Positions 6,132-6,639 of a DNA stretch of 6,639 nt are shown here, one piece after another (position 1 is the stretch's first letter; each line of letters opens with the position of its first letter). Source of the stretch: JAGPUQ01 sp050250395 (lineage in GTDB: Bacteria; Pseudomonadota; Gammaproteobacteria; Pseudomonadales; Porticoccaceae); contig JBFWOQ010000078.1 in the NCBI GenBank assembly GCA_050250395.1, positions 1 to 6,639 on the forward strand. The letters are read 5' to 3'. Position numbers and translations under genes: made by a program. Under the pieces are notes generated by a model, which saw only the letters and a list, made by a program, of their open reading frames with translations, made no database searches and was not told the DNA's origin.

Positions 6132-6639
6132 ATGCGTATGCGGAAGATCGGATTGGTTTTGTCGCTACTCGCTGCTGGCTTTTTTGCGATGCCGGCCGGG
6201 GCCGAGTCCACGGCAACGGCCGTGCCGGCCCTGCAGCCGATCGATGTGTTCGCCCTGCAGTGGGCCGACCAGCCGCAACTTTCCCCGGATGGCCGGCGCA
6301 TCGTCTATCAGCGCAGCGGGTTCGATGTCTTGAAGGATGTGAAGACCTCGACCCTGTGGCTGCAGGACGCCGACGGCGGTGGCGGACAGCCGTTGACCAC
6401 CGGCAAGCACGACGGCCCGGCGGTGTGGTCGCCGAACGGCCAGCGCATCGCCTACCTCGCCGCCGACGATGGCAAGCCGGCCTTGACCGTACGCTGGATC
6501 GACAGCGCGCGCAGCACGGCGCTGGCGCAGTTGCCGTCGTCGCCGTCTGGCCTCGCCTGGTCGCCGGATGGACGCTGGATCGCCTTCACCATGCAGGTCG
6601 CGGCCGATGACCGGCCCTTGGCCACCCTGCCCAAGGCAC
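6132..6639 (+). CDS. Secreted S9-family (prolyl oligopeptidase-like) peptidase, 5' part
   Basis: 169 codons are visible and the frame runs off the right edge. Residues 1-24 are a clear Sec signal peptide: a basic start MRMRKIG, a hydrophobic core, and AGA before the cleavage site at 24/25. The mature part carries WD40-like propeller (PD40) motifs QLSPDGRRIVY (49-59), VWSPNGQRIAY (98-108) and AWSPDGRWIAF (142-152). This is the usual N-terminal layout of exported S9 acylaminoacyl- or dipeptidyl-peptidases, in which the propeller gates a C-terminal alpha/beta-hydrolase with a Ser-Asp-His triad. That catalytic part lies outside the window, so activity cannot be confirmed, and a TolB-like propeller protein remains possible. 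The phrase IDVFALQWADQPQLSPDG near the mature N-terminus is typical of the peptidases. The first ATG is chosen for its Shine-Dalgarno spacing. A decayed paralogue of this gene start lies at 648-808. Confidence 0.82.
   Translation, partial: MRMRKIGLVLSLLAAGFFAMPAGAESTATAVPALQPIDVFALQWADQPQLSPDGRRIVYQRSGFDVLKDVKTSTLWLQDADGGGGQPLTTGKHDGPAVWSPNGQRIAYLAADDGKPALTVRWIDSARSTALAQLPSSPSGLAWSPDGRWIAFTMQVAADDRPLATLPKA

Noticed and set aside
5864..6610. A 248-codon + strand frame covering the end of the large gene and the peptidase start
   Set aside because: It overlaps two well-supported genes in another frame, and its Arg-rich translation has no domain pattern.
1..6639. CRISPR arrays, tRNA or rRNA genes, insertion sequences, phage genes
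   Set aside because: No regularly spaced short repeats, no tRNA or rRNA landmarks, and no transposase, integrase or phage-like frame were seen on either strand.

Overview
The window is GC-rich DNA with the coding style of a gammaproteobacterium. The most likely source is a member of the Lysobacterales (Xanthomonadales). This rests on the RlmD variant, on an LFRDGFE motif just behind a signal peptide (a motif I recall as common in exported proteins of that order), and on an S9 peptidase of the type common there. The assignment is inferred, not proven. All supported genes lie on the + strand.

Layout: (1) 1-647, the 3' part of rlmD (23S rRNA uracil-C5 methyltransferase), cut by the window edge. 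(2) 648-981, a gene graveyard. Positions 648-808 are a decayed, twice-deleted copy of the upstream region and 5' end of the S9 peptidase gene that begins at 6132. It runs directly into 808-981, which looks like the 3' end of another, unidentified helix-rich gene. (3) 1054-5898, one very large gene for an exported 1614-residue modular protein: signal peptide, two Ig/cadherin-like domains, a third Ig-like domain apparently split by an integrin-like FG-GAP propeller with seven calcium-loop motifs, a fourth Ig-like domain, two PASTA domains, a further Ig-like domain, and about 410 C-terminal residues that I cannot assign. (4) 5899-6131, an intergenic stretch with several inverted repeats, one of them a weak terminator candidate. 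(5) 6132 to the window end, the start of a secreted S9-family peptidase (signal peptide plus propeller repeats), cut by the edge before its catalytic domain.

The genes do not form an obvious pathway. rlmD is housekeeping. The large protein and the peptidase are both predicted to be exported, but no functional link is visible. The most interesting points are the nested domain architecture and orphan C-terminus of the large protein, and the fact that this gene lies between a dead and an apparently live copy of the same peptidase gene start. The latter suggests an old duplication or insertion at this locus.
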